Assembly (NCBI GenBank): GCA_023511405.1
Contig: JAIMBO010000018.1
Location: forward strand, 1 to 32,642
DNA length: 32,642 bases
Direction of reading: 5' to 3'
Origin: Rubrobacteraceae bacterium
GTDB taxonomy: Bacteria > Actinomycetota > Rubrobacteria > Rubrobacterales > Rubrobacteraceae
The notes beneath the pieces were generated by a model that saw only the letters and a program-made list of their open reading frames with translations, had not been told where the DNA came from and searched no databases. This document shows positions 22,708 to 32,089 of the stretch, piece after piece; position 1 is the first letter of the stretch, and each line of letters starts with the position of its first letter. Made by a program: the position numbers and the translations under genes.

Positions 22708-23002
22708 TATTTATCACCAGCCCGGACTACCGGGGTGCTAGACTCGCAAGATGCGAGCGCTCAGGGGTCGAAGTAGAGATCTCCGTAGCGCTCTTAGCGT
22801 AAAGGCCGGCAAAAGTCAAATGTGCGCGGCCGAATCCTTGTATACTTCAAGGTGGTTGGTGTGATAAGAAAGAGGTTCCGCAGGTGACCCCGAAGAGCAA
22901 GCTCTCACCGATGTGCAGGCTATATAAACCAAACCGTATATACAGAGCAACTGTACCCTATACCGTGAAGGACCCTCGGGATTATAGAGGAGGCTCCCGC
23001 TG
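22708..23002 (+). other. 295-nt leader region of clpC, no gene
   Basis: The longest gene-free stretch of the window. It holds hairpins CCCGG-ACTA-CCGGG (22721-22734) and CTCGCA-AGA-TGCGAG (22743-22757), and a -10-like TATACT (22841-22846) inside the small inverted repeat CCTTG...CAAGG. A+T-rich boxes TATATA (22937-22942) and TATACC (22959-22964) follow, then a strong AGGAGG 9 nt before the clpC ATG. No tRNA, CIRCE, CtsR or clear ClgR box was recognised. Heat or stress control from this region is plausible but unproven. Confidence 0.5.
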
Positions 23003-25498
23003 ATGTTTGAACGATTCACGGAGAGGGCCCGCAAGGTCGTCGTCCTGGCCCAAGAGGAGGCCAGGCACTTCAACCACAACTACATCGGGACCGAGCACCT
23101 GCTCCTCGGTCTGTTGCGCGAGGACGAGGGCGTCGCCGCCCGGGCGCTGACTTCACTCGGGGTCACGCTGGACGATGTCAGAGAGCAGGTCGAGAGCATC
23201 GTCGGCTACGGCGAGGAGGGGACCGGTGGTCAGGCTCCGTTCACGCCCCGCTCGAAGAAGGTTCTCGAGCTCGCGCTGAGGGAGGCGCTGCAGCTCGGGC
23301 ACAACTACATCGGCACCGAGCACATCCTGCTCGGGCTCGTGCGCGAGTCCGAGGGGGTGGCGGCGAGGGTGCTCTCCAACCTCGACGTCGATCCGGACAA
23401 GGTCAGGCGCAAGGTGGTGGAGCTCCTCGGCGGCGGTCGGGCGCAGAGGGGGCGCGAGGCCGTCGGGAGAGGTGGGGCCGAGGCCCGCAGGCCGAAGACG
23501 CGCCAGCTCGACCAGTACGGGCGCAACCTCACGGCGCTCGCGATGGAGGACAAGCTCGACCCGGTCATCGGACGCACGCAGGAGATCGAGCGGATCATGC
23601 AGATCCTGGTGCGCCGCACCAAGAACAACCCGGTGATCATCGGCGAGCCGGGGGTCGGTAAGACCGCGATCGTCGAGGGGCTGGCCAACGAAATCGCGGC
23701 CGGGCGCGTTCCGGACCTGCTCGCCAACAAGGAGGTCTACACGCTCGATCTGGGGGCGCTGGTCGCGGGCTCGAAGTACCGCGGCGAATTCGAGGAGCGC
23801 CTCAAGAAGATAATGAAGGAGATCACCGACCACGGTGACATCATCCTTTTCATCGACGAGATCCACAACCTCGTCGGAGCAGGGGCGGCGGAAGGGGCGA
23901 TCGACGCCGCCTCGATCCTCAAGCCGGCTCTCGCCAGGGGCGAGCTGCAGGTGATAGGCGCCACGACGATCGACGAGTACCGCAAGCACCTGGAGAAGGA
24001 CAAGGCGCTCGAGCGTCGCTTCCAGGTCATCCAGGTCGGCGAGCCGAGCGTCGAGGAGACCGAGCTCATCCTCAAGGGGCTCAGGGACAAGTACGAGGCG
24101 CACCACAAGCTGCACATAACCGACGAGGCGCTGCGCGCCGCTTCGCAGCTCGGCGACCGCTACATCTCCGACCGGTTCCTGCCGGACAAGGCGATAGACC
24201 TGGTCGACGAGGCGGCCTCGAAGATGCGCATAAAGACGATGTCGCAGCCTCCGTACTACAAGGAGGTCGACGAGGAGCTCGCGCAGGTTCGGGCCCAGAA
24301 GGAGGCCGCCATCGACGCGCAGGAGTACGAGAAGGCGGCGCGGCTGAGGGACAGCGAGCGTGAGCTGGCGCTCAGGCGCCGCGAGCTCGACCGGCAGTGG
24401 CGGCAGGGCGAGGGCGAGAAGCAGGTCTCCATCGGGGAGAACGAGATCGCGGAGATCGTCTCCATGTGGACCGGCATCCCGGTCAAGAAGCTCACCGAGG
24501 AGGAGTCCGAGCGGCTTTTGCACATGGAGGAGGCCCTGCACGGGCGCGTCGTGGGGCAGGACGAGGCCATAAAGGCCGTCAGCCGCTCCATCCGGCGCAC
24601 GATGGCGGGCCTCAAGGATCCGAACCGCCCGAGCGGCTCGTTCGTCTTCCTCGGGCCGACCGGCGTCGGGAAGACCGAGCTCGCCCGCACGCTCGCCGAG
24701 TACCTCTTCGGCGACCAGAACGCGATGATCCGGCTCGACATGTCCGAGTACATGGAGCGGCACACCGTGAGCCGGCTGGTCGGCTCGCCTCCGGGGTATG
24801 TCGGCTACGACGAGGGTGGACAGCTCACCGAGGCCGTCCGGCGCAAGCCGTACTCGGTGGTGCTCTTCGACGAGATCGAGAAGGCCCACCCGGACGTGTT
24901 CAACATCCTGCTGCAGATCCTGGAGGACGGGCAGCTCACCGACGCCCAGGGGCGCAAGGTCGACTTCAAGAACGTCGTCCTGATCATGACCTCCAACGTC
25001 GGGGCGCAGCACATCAACAAGACCAAGACGCTCGGGTTCGGCGCCGGTGAAGAGGGGCTCTCCTACAAGGAGATGAAGTCCCGGGTGACGAGCGAGCTGA
25101 GGAAGATCTTCCGTCCCGAGCTCTTGAACAGGATCGACGAGGTCATCGTCTTCCACAAGCTCGAGCGGGAGCACGTGCGACAGATCATCGAGATCCAGAT
25201 AAAGCGGCTGCGCAACCAGCTCGCCGAGCGCGACGTGACCCTGGAGTTCACCACCGAGGCGCTGGACAAGCTCGCCGAGGCCGGCTACGACCCGGCGTTC
25301 GGGGCGAGGCCCTTGAAGCGGGTCCTGCAGCGGATGGTCGAGGATCCGATGAGCGAGATGATCCTGCGGGGTGAGGTCCCCAACGGATCGAAGGTGATCG
25401 TCGAGGCGAACGACATCTCGGCCGACGATGCCACCGACGACCAGTCCATCGTGGACTTCAAGGTCATCCAACCCAAGGAGGTCGTGAAGGCCGAGTAG
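23003..25498 (+). CDS. clpC: ClpC, AAA+ unfoldase of the Clp protease
   Basis: 831 residues. Two Clp_N repeats (about 5-145; [14 protein letters not shown] and [14 protein letters not shown]) bind adaptors. The first AAA module has Walker A GEPGVGKT (214-221) and [18 protein letters not shown]/middle domain (about 415-465) separates it from the second AAA module, with [20 protein letters not shown] and the sensor GFGAGE region. The P-loop that docks ClpP is expected within the second module. ClpC with ClpP degrades regulators and damaged proteins. No mcsA, mcsB or ctsR is next to it, unlike Bacillus, so regulation must differ. AGGAGG is spaced 9 nt from the ATG. A strong terminator follows. 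Confidence 0.97.
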   Translation: MFERFTERARKVVVLAQEEARHFNHNYIGTEHLLLGLLREDEGVAARALTSLGVTLDDVREQVESIVGYGEEGTGGQAPFTPRSKKVLELALREALQLGHNYIGTEHILLGLVRESEGVAARVLSNLDVDPDKVRRKVVELLGGGRAQRGREAVGRGGAEARRPKTRQLDQYGRNLTALAMEDKLDPVIGRTQEIERIMQILVRRTKNNPVIIGEPGVGKTAIVEGLANEIAAGRVPDLLANKEVYTLDLGALVAGSKYRGEFEERLKKIMKEITDHGDIILFIDEIHNLVGAGAAEGAIDAASILKPALARGELQVIGATTIDEYRKHLEKDKALERRFQVIQVGEPSVEETELILKGLRDKYEAHHKLHITDEALRAASQLGDRYISDRFLPDKAIDLVDEAASKMRIKTMSQPPYYKEVDEELAQVRAQKEAAIDAQEYEKAARLRDSERELALRRRELDRQWRQGEGEKQVSIGENEIAEIVSMWTGIPVKKLTEEESERLLHMEEALHGRVVGQDEAIKAVSRSIRRTMAGLKDPNRPSGSFVFLGPTGVGKTELARTLAEYLFGDQNAMIRLDMSEYMERHTVSRLVGSPPGYVGYDEGGQLTEAVRRKPYSVVLFDEIEKAHPDVFNILLQILEDGQLTDAQGRKVDFKNVVLIMTSNVGAQHINKTKTLGFGAGEEGLSYKEMKSRVTSELRKIFRPELLNRIDEVIVFHKLEREHVRQIIEIQIKRLRNQLAERDVTLEFTTEALDKLAEAGYDPAFGARPLKRVLQRMVEDPMSEMILRGEVPNGSKVIVEANDISADDATDDQSIVDFKVIQPKEVVKAE

Positions 25499-25530
25499 CC
25501 GCTCTCTCTGCGAGAGCAGGCTCTGCCGGG

Positions 25531-25576
25531 GAGCTGCGCCCCCACTCGAGTGGGGGCGCAGCTCTTCTTTTCTTTT
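25531..25576 (+). terminator. Strong rho-independent terminator of clpC
   Basis: A perfect 34-nt palindrome (25531-25564, arms GAGCTGCGCCCCCACTC and its complement, TCGA at the tip) followed by the T-rich tail TTCTTTTCTTTT. A smaller hairpin, GCTCTC-TCTGC-GAGAGC (25501-25517), precedes it. Confidence 0.93.
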
Positions 25577-25610
25577 ACGGTTTCCTTCTGGAGAAGGATC
25601 GACGATACCT

Positions 25611-25616
25611 TACAAT
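25611..25616 (+). promoter_or_regulatory. -10 box of radA; predicts a leaderless mRNA
   Basis: TACAAT, six bases, then ATG at 25623, the same geometry as ychF. No Shine-Dalgarno sequence is present; the -35 is unclear. Confidence 0.6.
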
Positions 25617-25622
25617 CACATC

Positions 25623-27014
25623 ATGCCTTCGAAGACCGTCTACGTCTGCTCTAACTGCGGTCACGAGGAGCCCAAGTGGCTCGGGCGCTGCCCGGAGTGC
25701 GGGCAGTGGAGCACGTTCGCCGAGGAGCTGAGGGATTCCGCAAAGGGATCGGCCACGGGTTTCGCGAGCCGGGCCGCGAGGCGTGGTACGGCCGCTCCGA
25801 CGCTCTCGATGGGGGATGTGGTGGCGGAGCGGGAGAGACGTCTCAAGACCGGTATGGCCGAGCTCGACCGGGTGCTCGGGGGCGGTCTCGTACCCGGGTC
25901 TCTGGTGCTCGTCGGAGGGGAGCCCGGGGTGGGCAAGAGCACGCTGCTTCTGCAGATGATGGGACACCTCGGGGGGAGGTGCCTCATGGTCTCGGGCGAG
26001 GAATCCCCGCGGCAGGTCGCGATGAGCGCCCGCAGGATAGGGGTCGGGGAGTCCGGTTTCCGGGTGCTCGCCGAGACCGACGTCGGCGTGATAGAGGCGA
26101 CCATCCTCGAGGAGAGGCCCGAGGTCGTGGTGGTCGACTCGATCCAGACGCTCTACTCGCCCGATCTCGCCGGGGCTCCGGGGAGCGTCGGGCAGGTGCG
26201 AGAGAGCGCCGCCAGGCTGATGCGTGTGGCCAAGAGCGAGGGAATCGCGGTCGTTCTCGTCGGGCACGTCACCAAGGAGGGTTCGATCGCCGGGCCGAGG
26301 GTGCTCGAGCACATGGTGGACACCGTGCTCCAGTTCGAGGGGGACCGCTTCCAGACCTTCCGCGTGCTGCGGGGGTTGAAGAACCGCTTCGGCTCGACCA
26401 ACGAGGTCGGCGTCTTCGAGATGACCGGTGGGGGGATGGTCGAGGTCTCGGATCCTTCGGCCTTCTTCCTCTCCGAGCGGGAGGGAGGGACGCCGCCGGG
26501 GGTGGTGACGGTCTGTCTCATGGAGGGCACGAGGCCGATGCTGGTCGAGATAGAGAGCCTGGTCTCTCCCAGTCACCTCGCCGTGCCGCGCCGCATGGGG
26601 GGCGGTGTGGACGCGGGTCGGGTGAGCATGCTCTGCGCCGTGCTCTCGCGCCGGGCCGGCCTCTCCCTCGGTTCTCAGGACGTCTACGTCAACGTCTCCG
26701 GAGGGGTGCGTGTCGAGGAGCCCGCAGCCGACCTCGGGGTGGCGCTGGCCATAGCGTCGGCCCTTCGGGACCGCCCGGTGGGGGCGGGGACCGCGTGCTT
26801 CGGCGAGGTGGGGCTGACCGGGGATCTCAGGGCCGTCTCCGGGACCGAGCGCCGCGAGAGGGAGCTTCTGAAGATGGGCTTCACGCGTATAATTAGGCCC
26901 GAGGTTCGTTCCAGGCGTCGTGCGGCAGACGGAGGTGCCCGTCGAGCAGGAAGAGATCCAGGCCCGGTGGAAGTAAGGACGCTGCAGGAGGCGGTAGAGG
27001 CCGCGCTCTCGTGA
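25623..27014 (+). CDS. radA: DNA repair protein RadA (Sms)
   Basis: 463 residues. The N-terminal zinc finger is VCSNCGHEEPKWLGRCPECG (Cys9, 12, 23, 26). The RecA-like ATPase has Walker A GEPGVGKS (99-106), VVVDSIQTLYSPDL as Walker B and the RadA-specific KNRFG motif. The C-terminal Lon-protease-like domain is non-proteolytic and ends GLTGDLRAVSGTERRERELL. It acts in branch migration and processing of recombination intermediates. The last 40 residues (PEVRSRRRAADGGARRAG) are Arg/Gly-rich and less conserved. A TATAAT at 26888-26893 inside the gene might be an internal promoter for disA. Its stop overlaps the disA start by 4 nt (GTGA). Confidence 0.95.
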   Translation: MPSKTVYVCSNCGHEEPKWLGRCPECGQWSTFAEELRDSAKGSATGFASRAARRGTAAPTLSMGDVVAERERRLKTGMAELDRVLGGGLVPGSLVLVGGEPGVGKSTLLLQMMGHLGGRCLMVSGEESPRQVAMSARRIGVGESGFRVLAETDVGVIEATILEERPEVVVVDSIQTLYSPDLAGAPGSVGQVRESAARLMRVAKSEGIAVVLVGHVTKEGSIAGPRVLEHMVDTVLQFEGDRFQTFRVLRGLKNRFGSTNEVGVFEMTGGGMVEVSDPSAFFLSEREGGTPPGVVTVCLMEGTRPMLVEIESLVSPSHLAVPRRMGGGVDAGRVSMLCAVLSRRAGLSLGSQDVYVNVSGGVRVEEPAADLGVALAIASALRDRPVGAGTACFGEVGLTGDLRAVSGTERRERELLKMGFTRIIRPEVRSRRRAADGGARRAGRDPGPVEVRTLQEAVEAALS

Positions 27015-28096
27015 GCGGCCGGCACCGTGAGATGCCTCCCGAACTGGCCGAGGCGCTCGCGCTCGTGGCCCCCGGAACCGAGCTCAGGGAGGGCATAGAC
27101 AACATCATCCACGCCAACAACGGGGCCCTCATCGTCGTCTCCAACCCGGAGAAGCTCAAGCGGCTCGGCATCATCTCCGGCGGCATGAAGATAGACTGTT
27201 CCTTCACGCCGATGCGCCTCTACGAGCTGGCCAAGATGGACGGCGCGCTCGTCGTCTCACCGGACTTCTCCGTCATCCACTACGCCAACGTCCAGCTCAA
27301 CCCGGACCCCTCGCTTCCCTCCGAGGAGACAGGGATGCGACATCTCTCCGGTCACCGCACCGCGCAGCAGACCGGGGATCTCGTGATCGTGGTCTCCGAG
27401 CGCCGGCGGGTCGTCAGCCTCTATCAGGGCTCCTACGGACCACACGTGCTGGAGGACATCGGGGTGATGCTCTCCAAGGCGGACTCCGCGCTCGCCACCC
27501 TGGAGAAGTTCACCCGACGGCTCAGGGACGAGGCGAGGATACTCACGCTGCACGAGTACGACGGGGTCGTGACGCTGCGCGAGGTGATAGGGGCGATAAG
27601 CACGTTCGAGACCTCGGTGAGGATAGCCGAGGAGATAAGGGCGTACATCAGGGAGCTGGGCAGCGAGGGGCGGCTGGTGGAGATGCAGCTCGAGCAGGCC
27701 TTCCACGACGTCCCGGATCAGTACGAAGCCCTGCTCCGGGATTACGTGGACGAAGGGGTGGATTACGAGGAAGCCCTCGCGGCGCTGCACGAGCTCACTC
27801 CGGAGGAGCTCTCCGAGCCGATGCACATAAGCCAGGCTCTCGGTTACGGCTCGGTCGGACAGACCGAGGACTTCTTCGTCAAACCCCGGGGCTACAGGCA
27901 GCTGGCGCGCGTGCCGCGTCTGCCGAGGAAGGTCGCCGAGCGCCTCATCAGCGAGTTCGGCTCCTTGAAGGGGTTGCTGGAAGCTTCCGAGGACGAGCTC
28001 GACGACGTGGAAGGCGTGGGGCAGGCCCGGGCGCGGGCCATCAGGCGGGGTCTGAGGAGGCAGCGGGAGCTCGACCGCTCGGAGGACATCCTCTAG
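27011..28096 (+). CDS. disA: DisA, DNA integrity scanning diadenylate cyclase (altered RHR motif)
   Basis: 361 residues. The DAC domain (about 10-140) keeps the catalytic MDGALVV (Asp77). The second motif, normally RHRTAERVAKQTG in DisA proteins, reads RHLSGHRTAQQTG, so the third motif residue is Leu instead of Arg. A linker helix domain (about 150-290) and C-terminal helix-hairpin-helix DNA-binding region (LLEASEDELDDVEGVGQARA) follow. DisA makes c-di-AMP from two ATP and stops at branched DNA. Here synthesis may be weakened or changed, while DNA binding looks intact. GTG 27011 overlaps radA, the same pairing as in Bacillus and mycobacteria. Confidence 0.93.
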   Translation: MSGRHREMPPELAEALALVAPGTELREGIDNIIHANNGALIVVSNPEKLKRLGIISGGMKIDCSFTPMRLYELAKMDGALVVSPDFSVIHYANVQLNPDPSLPSEETGMRHLSGHRTAQQTGDLVIVVSERRRVVSLYQGSYGPHVLEDIGVMLSKADSALATLEKFTRRLRDEARILTLHEYDGVVTLREVIGAISTFETSVRIAEEIRAYIRELGSEGRLVEMQLEQAFHDVPDQYEALLRDYVDEGVDYEEALAALHELTPEELSEPMHISQALGYGSVGQTEDFFVKPRGYRQLARVPRLPRKVAERLISEFGSLKGLLEASEDELDDVEGVGQARARAIRRGLRRQRELDRSEDIL

Positions 28097-28143
28097 ATGC
28101 GCGGGCTGCCAGGGCCTTTCGTACGGAGACATCCGGGCGGGCC

Positions 28144-29439
28144 GTGAAGGTCAGGACGAGGTTCGCCCCGAGCCCCACCGGGATGCTCCATCTGGGTGGG
28201 GCCCGCACGGCGCTCTTCAATTACCTCTTCGCCCGGCACGAGGGCGGCGAGGTACTCCTGCGGATCGAAGACACCGACCGGGCCCGCAGCCGGCGCCGTT
28301 TCGAGGAGGGGCAGCTCGAGGATCTCGCCTGGCTGGGGCTCACGTTCGACGGGAGCCCGGTCCGCCAGAGCGGGCGGGGTGCGCTGTACAGGGAGGTTGC
28401 GGAGAGGCTCCTGCGTTCGGGGCTCGCCTACGAAAAGCAGGACGAGGCCGGGAGGCGGGCGCTCTACTTTCGCCCGCCCCTGCGGCGGGGAAGCTTCCGT
28501 GACGGGTTGCGGGGGAAGGTCCCTTTCTCGGGGCTCGAAGACTTCGTCATAATGAAGTCGGATGGGATGCCCGCTTACAACTTCGCCTGCGTGGTCGACG
28601 ATGCCGAGATGGGTGTAACCCACGTGATCCGTGGTGAGGAGCACCTCTCCAATACGGCCCGGCAGGCGTTGCTCTACCGCTCCCTGGGTTTCGAGGAGCC
28701 GGAGTTCATCCACCTCGGGGTGGTCCTCGGACCCGACGGGAAGAAGCTCAGCAAGCGCAGCGGGGCGAGGAGCATCTCCGATTACCGGAAGGAAGGATAC
28801 CTGCCCGAGGCCCTCGTAAGCTATCTGGTTCTCCTCGGGTGGTCCCATCCCGAGGGCCGGGAGGACTTCCGGAACCTCGGTGAGCTCGTGCGGGAGTTCG
28901 ACCCCTCCCGGCTGCACGCGAGCCCGGCGATCTTCGACCCGAAGAGGCTCCTTGCGGTCAACGCCCGCCGCCTCCGTGCGCTTCCTGTGGAAGAGTTGGA
29001 GAGGCTGCTCGCGCCCGCGCTCGACGGGGCGGGCATCCCCCCCGGGCGCAGGTCCGCCGCCGTTGAGGCCATAAGGAGCGAGCTGCGCACCCTCTCCGAA
29101 GCTCCCGGGCTTCTGGGTGCGATCACATCTCCGGTCGACCCGGAGGGGTTCGTACGTGAGCTTCCGCGCTCGAGCGCGGAGGTCTATGGGTGGGTGGCGG
29201 CGGCGTTGAGAGAGCGGAAGATCGAGGGCGTGGAGGATGCCCGGGAGTTCGTCGGAGGCCTCCGGAGCCGGGCGAGAGAGGAAGGAATGAGCGCCCGGGA
29301 GCTGCTACACCCGCTGCGCCTCGCGCTCACCGGCCGGGAGAGAGGCCCCGAGATACCCTGTATCATCGCTGTTCTCGGGCCGGAGGAGGCGGCGAGGAGG
29401 ATAGAAGCCGCGAGAGAAGCTAGACTAAGGGCATCATGA
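28144..29439 (+). CDS. gltX: Glutamyl-tRNA synthetase (compact)
   Basis: 431 residues, shorter than the common 465-490. Class I signatures are RFAPSPTGMLHLGGARTALF (HIGH region as HLGG) and DGKKLSKRSGARS (KMSKS as KLSKR). The segment after YEKQDEAGRRALYF is shortened where many GluRSs have a zinc-binding or longer acceptor-domain loop. FACVVDDAEMGVTHVIRGEEHLSN is fully typical. The C-terminal helical anticodon-binding part (about 300-425) ends with GPEIPCIIAVLGPEEAARRI. It charges tRNA-Glu and perhaps tRNA-Gln if a GatCAB route exists; this cannot be decided here. GTG 28144 lies 47 nt after disA. The stop overlaps cysS (ATGA). Confidence 0.93.
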   Translation: MKVRTRFAPSPTGMLHLGGARTALFNYLFARHEGGEVLLRIEDTDRARSRRRFEEGQLEDLAWLGLTFDGSPVRQSGRGALYREVAERLLRSGLAYEKQDEAGRRALYFRPPLRRGSFRDGLRGKVPFSGLEDFVIMKSDGMPAYNFACVVDDAEMGVTHVIRGEEHLSNTARQALLYRSLGFEEPEFIHLGVVLGPDGKKLSKRSGARSISDYRKEGYLPEALVSYLVLLGWSHPEGREDFRNLGELVREFDPSRLHASPAIFDPKRLLAVNARRLRALPVEELERLLAPALDGAGIPPGRRSAAVEAIRSELRTLSEAPGLLGAITSPVDPEGFVRELPRSSAEVYGWVAAALRERKIEGVEDAREFVGGLRSRAREEGMSARELLHPLRLALTGRERGPEIPCIIAVLGPEEAARRIEAAREARLRAS

Positions 29440-30854
29440 GCGTGATGGTGAGAGACACCCTGAGCGGGGAGCCGGTGGACATCTTGCGGAGGGGGCACGT
29501 CGGAATCTACGTCTGCGGTCCCACCGTATACAACGACATACACATAGGAAACGCCCGGGCGCCCCTTTTCTGGGACGTCGTCGTCAGGTATCTGCGCAGC
29601 AGGGGGTACCGCGTCACCTTCGTCCAGAACATAACGGACGTGGAGGACAAGATCATAAACCGGGCCAACGCCGAAGGGGTCTCCTGGAAGGAGATCGTAC
29701 GCCGCTACACCCGCTCCTACCACGAGCGGCTCGCGGCGCTGGGGGTAGGCCTGCCGGACGTGGAGCCCAGGGCCACCGAGCACGTACCGGAGATCATCTC
29801 TCTCATAGAGGCACTCATCGGGAGGGGACACGCCTACGCCCCGGGTAACGGCGACGTCTACTACCGGGTGAGGAGCTGTCCGGGGTACGGCCGGCTCTCA
29901 CATCAGCGTCCGGAGGAGATGCGCGAGACCGAAAAAGGGGCCAGAGGCTACAAGGAGAGCCCGCTCGACTTCGCGCTGTGGAAAGCCTCCAAGCCGGGAG
30001 AACCCTCCTGGGAGAGCCCGTGGGGGCCGGGGAGGCCGGGCTGGCACATCGAGTGCTCTGCAATGGTCCTGAAGCACCTGCCGGATGGTGCGGACGTCCA
30101 TGGTGGCGGCACCGATCTGCGCTTCCCGCACCACGAGAACGAGCTCGCCCAGAGTAAGGGCGCTTACCCCGAGCGCACCTTCGTGCGGGCGTGGGCGCAC
30201 CACGGGATGGTCAACTTCGCCGAGGACAAGATGGCCAAGAGCGTGGGCAACGTCGTGGACGTCATGGAGGCCGTCGGTCGCCACGGCAGGAACGCCATCA
30301 GGATGTGGCTTTTGCAGAGCCACTACTCGCAGCCGGTGGAATACGCGGAGGAGATCCTCTTGGAGAAGGGGCGTTCCTTCGAGCGGCTGTCCCGCTTCTA
30401 CCGGGAGATCGCCGACTCGCGCGATTCCTCTCCTCTCTCCGAGAGCCTCGCTGCGGAGCTGCGCGAGCGATACCACGCGGCGATGGCCGACGACCTCAAC
30501 ACGCCGGAGGTTCTCGCGGCCCTCTTCGACGCTGCCCGAGCCGCGGGCCGTGAGGTGGCCGAACGCAGGGAGTCTGCAACCCGGTTCGCCGCACTCGCGG
30601 AGGCGATGCGCGAGATATTCGACGTCTTCGGCTTCGACCTCTCGGAGGAACGGACGGCGGAGGTGGACGGCATCACCATCCGCTATGCCGGAGGGGAGCC
30701 TGGTGAGGAGCTTCTGCGGATGGTTGCCGAGCGGGAGGCAGCGCGTCGCGAGAGGAACTGGCCCGTCGCGGACGGGCTGCGCGAGGAGATAAGGGGACGC
30801 GGCTGGGCACTCGAGGACACCCCGGCCGGACCCGTCCTGAACCCGTTGAAGTAG
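29436..30854 (+). CDS. cysS: Cysteinyl-tRNA synthetase
   Basis: 472 residues. Zinc and HIGH residues lie in [20 protein letters not shown] (Cys27; HIGN 36-39), and further zinc ligands in GWHIECSAM and [12 protein letters not shown]. The KMSKS loop is [10 protein letters not shown]. The C-terminal anticodon-binding part ends [15 protein letters not shown]. It is the protein-synthesis enzyme, not the mycothiol ligase MshC, which is shorter and lacks the C-terminal domain. It overlaps gltX by 4 nt and rlmB by 1 nt; cysE and mrnC, which flank it in Bacillus, are absent. Confidence 0.95.
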   Translation: MSVMVRDTLSGEPVDILRRGHVGIYVCGPTVYNDIHIGNARAPLFWDVVVRYLRSRGYRVTFVQNITDVEDKIINRANAEGVSWKEIVRRYTRSYHERLAALGVGLPDVEPRATEHVPEIISLIEALIGRGHAYAPGNGDVYYRVRSCPGYGRLSHQRPEEMRETEKGARGYKESPLDFALWKASKPGEPSWESPWGPGRPGWHIECSAMVLKHLPDGADVHGGGTDLRFPHHENELAQSKGAYPERTFVRAWAHHGMVNFAEDKMAKSVGNVVDVMEAVGRHGRNAIRMWLLQSHYSQPVEYAEEILLEKGRSFERLSRFYREIADSRDSSPLSESLAAELRERYHAAMADDLNTPEVLAALFDAARAAGREVAERRESATRFAALAEAMREIFDVFGFDLSEERTAEVDGITIRYAGGEPGEELLRMVAEREAARRERNWPVADGLREEIRGRGWALEDTPAGPVLNPLK

Positions 30855-31573
30855 TGGGCTCCGAGCTGATCTACGGCGTGCGCCCGGTGCTCGAGGCGTT
30901 GCGGAGTGGCCGTCGGGAGGTCCTGGAGGTCCTGATGGCGGTCCGCAACCCGGAGATCTCTTCTCTCGCGGCTTCGCGCAAGGTGCCGGTGAGCGAGGCG
31001 CCGCGTCGAGAGATAGATCGCCTCGCCTCCGGGGTGGTGCATCAGGGAGTCATCGCCCGCACGGGTGAATATCCCTACTCGGACCTTGACGAGATCCTCG
31101 ACACCCCGAGCCCCCTCGTCGTCGTTCTCGACGGGGTGACGGACCCCCGCAACCTCGGGGCCGTGCTGCGCGCCGCCGACGGTACCGGATCGAGCGGCGT
31201 CGTCATACCGAAGGACCGCGCCGCCCCGGTCACCCCGGCCGCCGTCAAGGCGAGCGCCGGGGCGAGCGAGCACGTACGGGTGGCAAGGGAGACGAACCTG
31301 CGCCGGGCCATCGAGAGGATGAAACGGGCCGGCATCTGGGTCTATGCGGCCGAGAGCGGAGAGCAGACCCTCTACACCGATCTCGACTTCGACGATCCGG
31401 TGGCGATCGTACTCGGGGGCGAGGAGTCCGGGATCAGACGCCTGGTTCGGGAGGGTTGCGATGGGATCTTCTCCATCCCCATGCTCGGCGCCGTGGATTC
31501 CCTCAACGTCTCGGCCGCCGCGGCGGTCGTGCTCTACGAGGCCATCAGGCAGCGCGGATGGCGCGGTACCTGA
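30854..31573 (+). CDS. rlmB: TrmH/SpoU-family 23S rRNA (guanosine-2'-O)-methyltransferase RlmB
   Basis: 239 residues. An N-terminal substrate-binding domain (ELIYGVRPVLEALRSGRREV, about 3-75) precedes the knotted SPOUT methyltransferase domain. The three SpoU motifs are DGVTDPRNLGAVLRAADG, IVLGGEESGIRRLVREGCD and SIPMLGAVDSLNVSAAAAVV. RlmB methylates the ribose of G2251 in E. coli numbering, in the peptidyl-transferase centre; a paralogue with another target cannot be excluded. GTG 30854 overlaps the cysS TAG by one base (TAGTG). The C-terminus overlaps yacP by 16 nt. Confidence 0.9.
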   Translation: MGSELIYGVRPVLEALRSGRREVLEVLMAVRNPEISSLAASRKVPVSEAPRREIDRLASGVVHQGVIARTGEYPYSDLDEILDTPSPLVVVLDGVTDPRNLGAVLRAADGTGSSGVVIPKDRAAPVTPAAVKASAGASEHVRVARETNLRRAIERMKRAGIWVYAAESGEQTLYTDLDFDDPVAIVLGGEESGIRRLVREGCDGIFSIPMLGAVDSLNVSAAAAVVLYEAIRQRGWRGT

Positions 31574-32070
31574 TCCTCGACGGTTACAACCTTATCGCCG
31601 CGCTGGATCGCTACCGGCGAGGGAGGGAGGAGGCCGGGCTCGAGGAGCGCCGCGATCTGTTGGTGAACGACGCCCTCAAGGCCGCCGGGTGGACCGACCG
31701 CGTCGTCATCGTCGTCTTCGATGCCCACGGGACCCCGGAGCCCCGCAGGGAAGAAACGCTCGCCGGTGGCGCGGTGCGCGTGATCTACAGCTCCGCCGGC
31801 GAGACCGCCGACGACGTCATCGAACGGCTCATAGAGACCCTCGATGGGCCCGCGACGGTCTTCACGGCTGACTTCGCCCTGCAGCGTACGGCCCTCATCC
31901 GCGGTGCCACCCGCGCCACGCCTCGTGAGTTTCAGGCCCTGCTCGACGAGCTACCGGCGCTGGCGCGCAGCCCTCGCAGGGGGAGGAGGATGCGCCTCTC
32001 CGACCGGCTCTCCGCCGAGACGTTGCGCTCCCTGGAAGAGGTCCGGCGGCGTGAGTTGAGGGAGGGGTGA
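31558..32070 (+). CDS. yacP: YacP/Rae1-like NYN-domain endoribonuclease
   Basis: 170 residues. The PIN-like NYN domain (PF05991) starts MARYLILDGYNLIAALDRY, with acidic residues at DGYN, VVFDAHGT, AGETADDVIERLI and VFTADFALQR forming the expected metal site. In Bacillus, Rae1 (YacP) is a ribosome-associated A-site mRNA endonuclease; the same role here is inferred from family and position. ATG 31558 lies in the last 16 nt of rlmB, the same gene pair as in Bacillus. The C-terminal 35 residues are basic and helical. A longer in-frame start inside rlmB is rejected because the NYN domain starts right at this ATG. Confidence 0.88.
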   Translation: MARYLILDGYNLIAALDRYRRGREEAGLEERRDLLVNDALKAAGWTDRVVIVVFDAHGTPEPRREETLAGGAVRVIYSSAGETADDVIERLIETLDGPATVFTADFALQRTALIRGATRATPREFQALLDELPALARSPRRGRRMRLSDRLSAETLRSLEEVRRRELREG

Positions 32071-32072
32071 GC

Positions 32073-32078
32073 TATAAT
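32073..32078 (+). promoter_or_regulatory. -10 box of the tRNA-tuf cluster
   Basis: TATAAT, a perfect consensus, 11 nt before tRNA-Thr and immediately after the yacP stop. A TTGAGG upstream is too close to act as -35. Confidence 0.6.
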
Positions 32079-32089
32079 CCCCGGGAGAG

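Noticed and set aside
22743-22757. CGC-N5-GCG in the clpC leader as a ClgR box
   Set aside because: The five central bases AAGAT do not fit the ClgR consensus; kept only as an inverted repeat.
22861-22887. Eight-codon uORF (MIRKRFRR) in the clpC leader
   Set aside because: Too short and without a clear ribosome-binding site or conservation data to support translation or attenuation.
26888-26893. TATAAT inside radA as a disA promoter
   Set aside because: A perfect hexamer but with no -35 and inside coding sequence; disA is coupled to radA by overlap. Mentioned under radA only.
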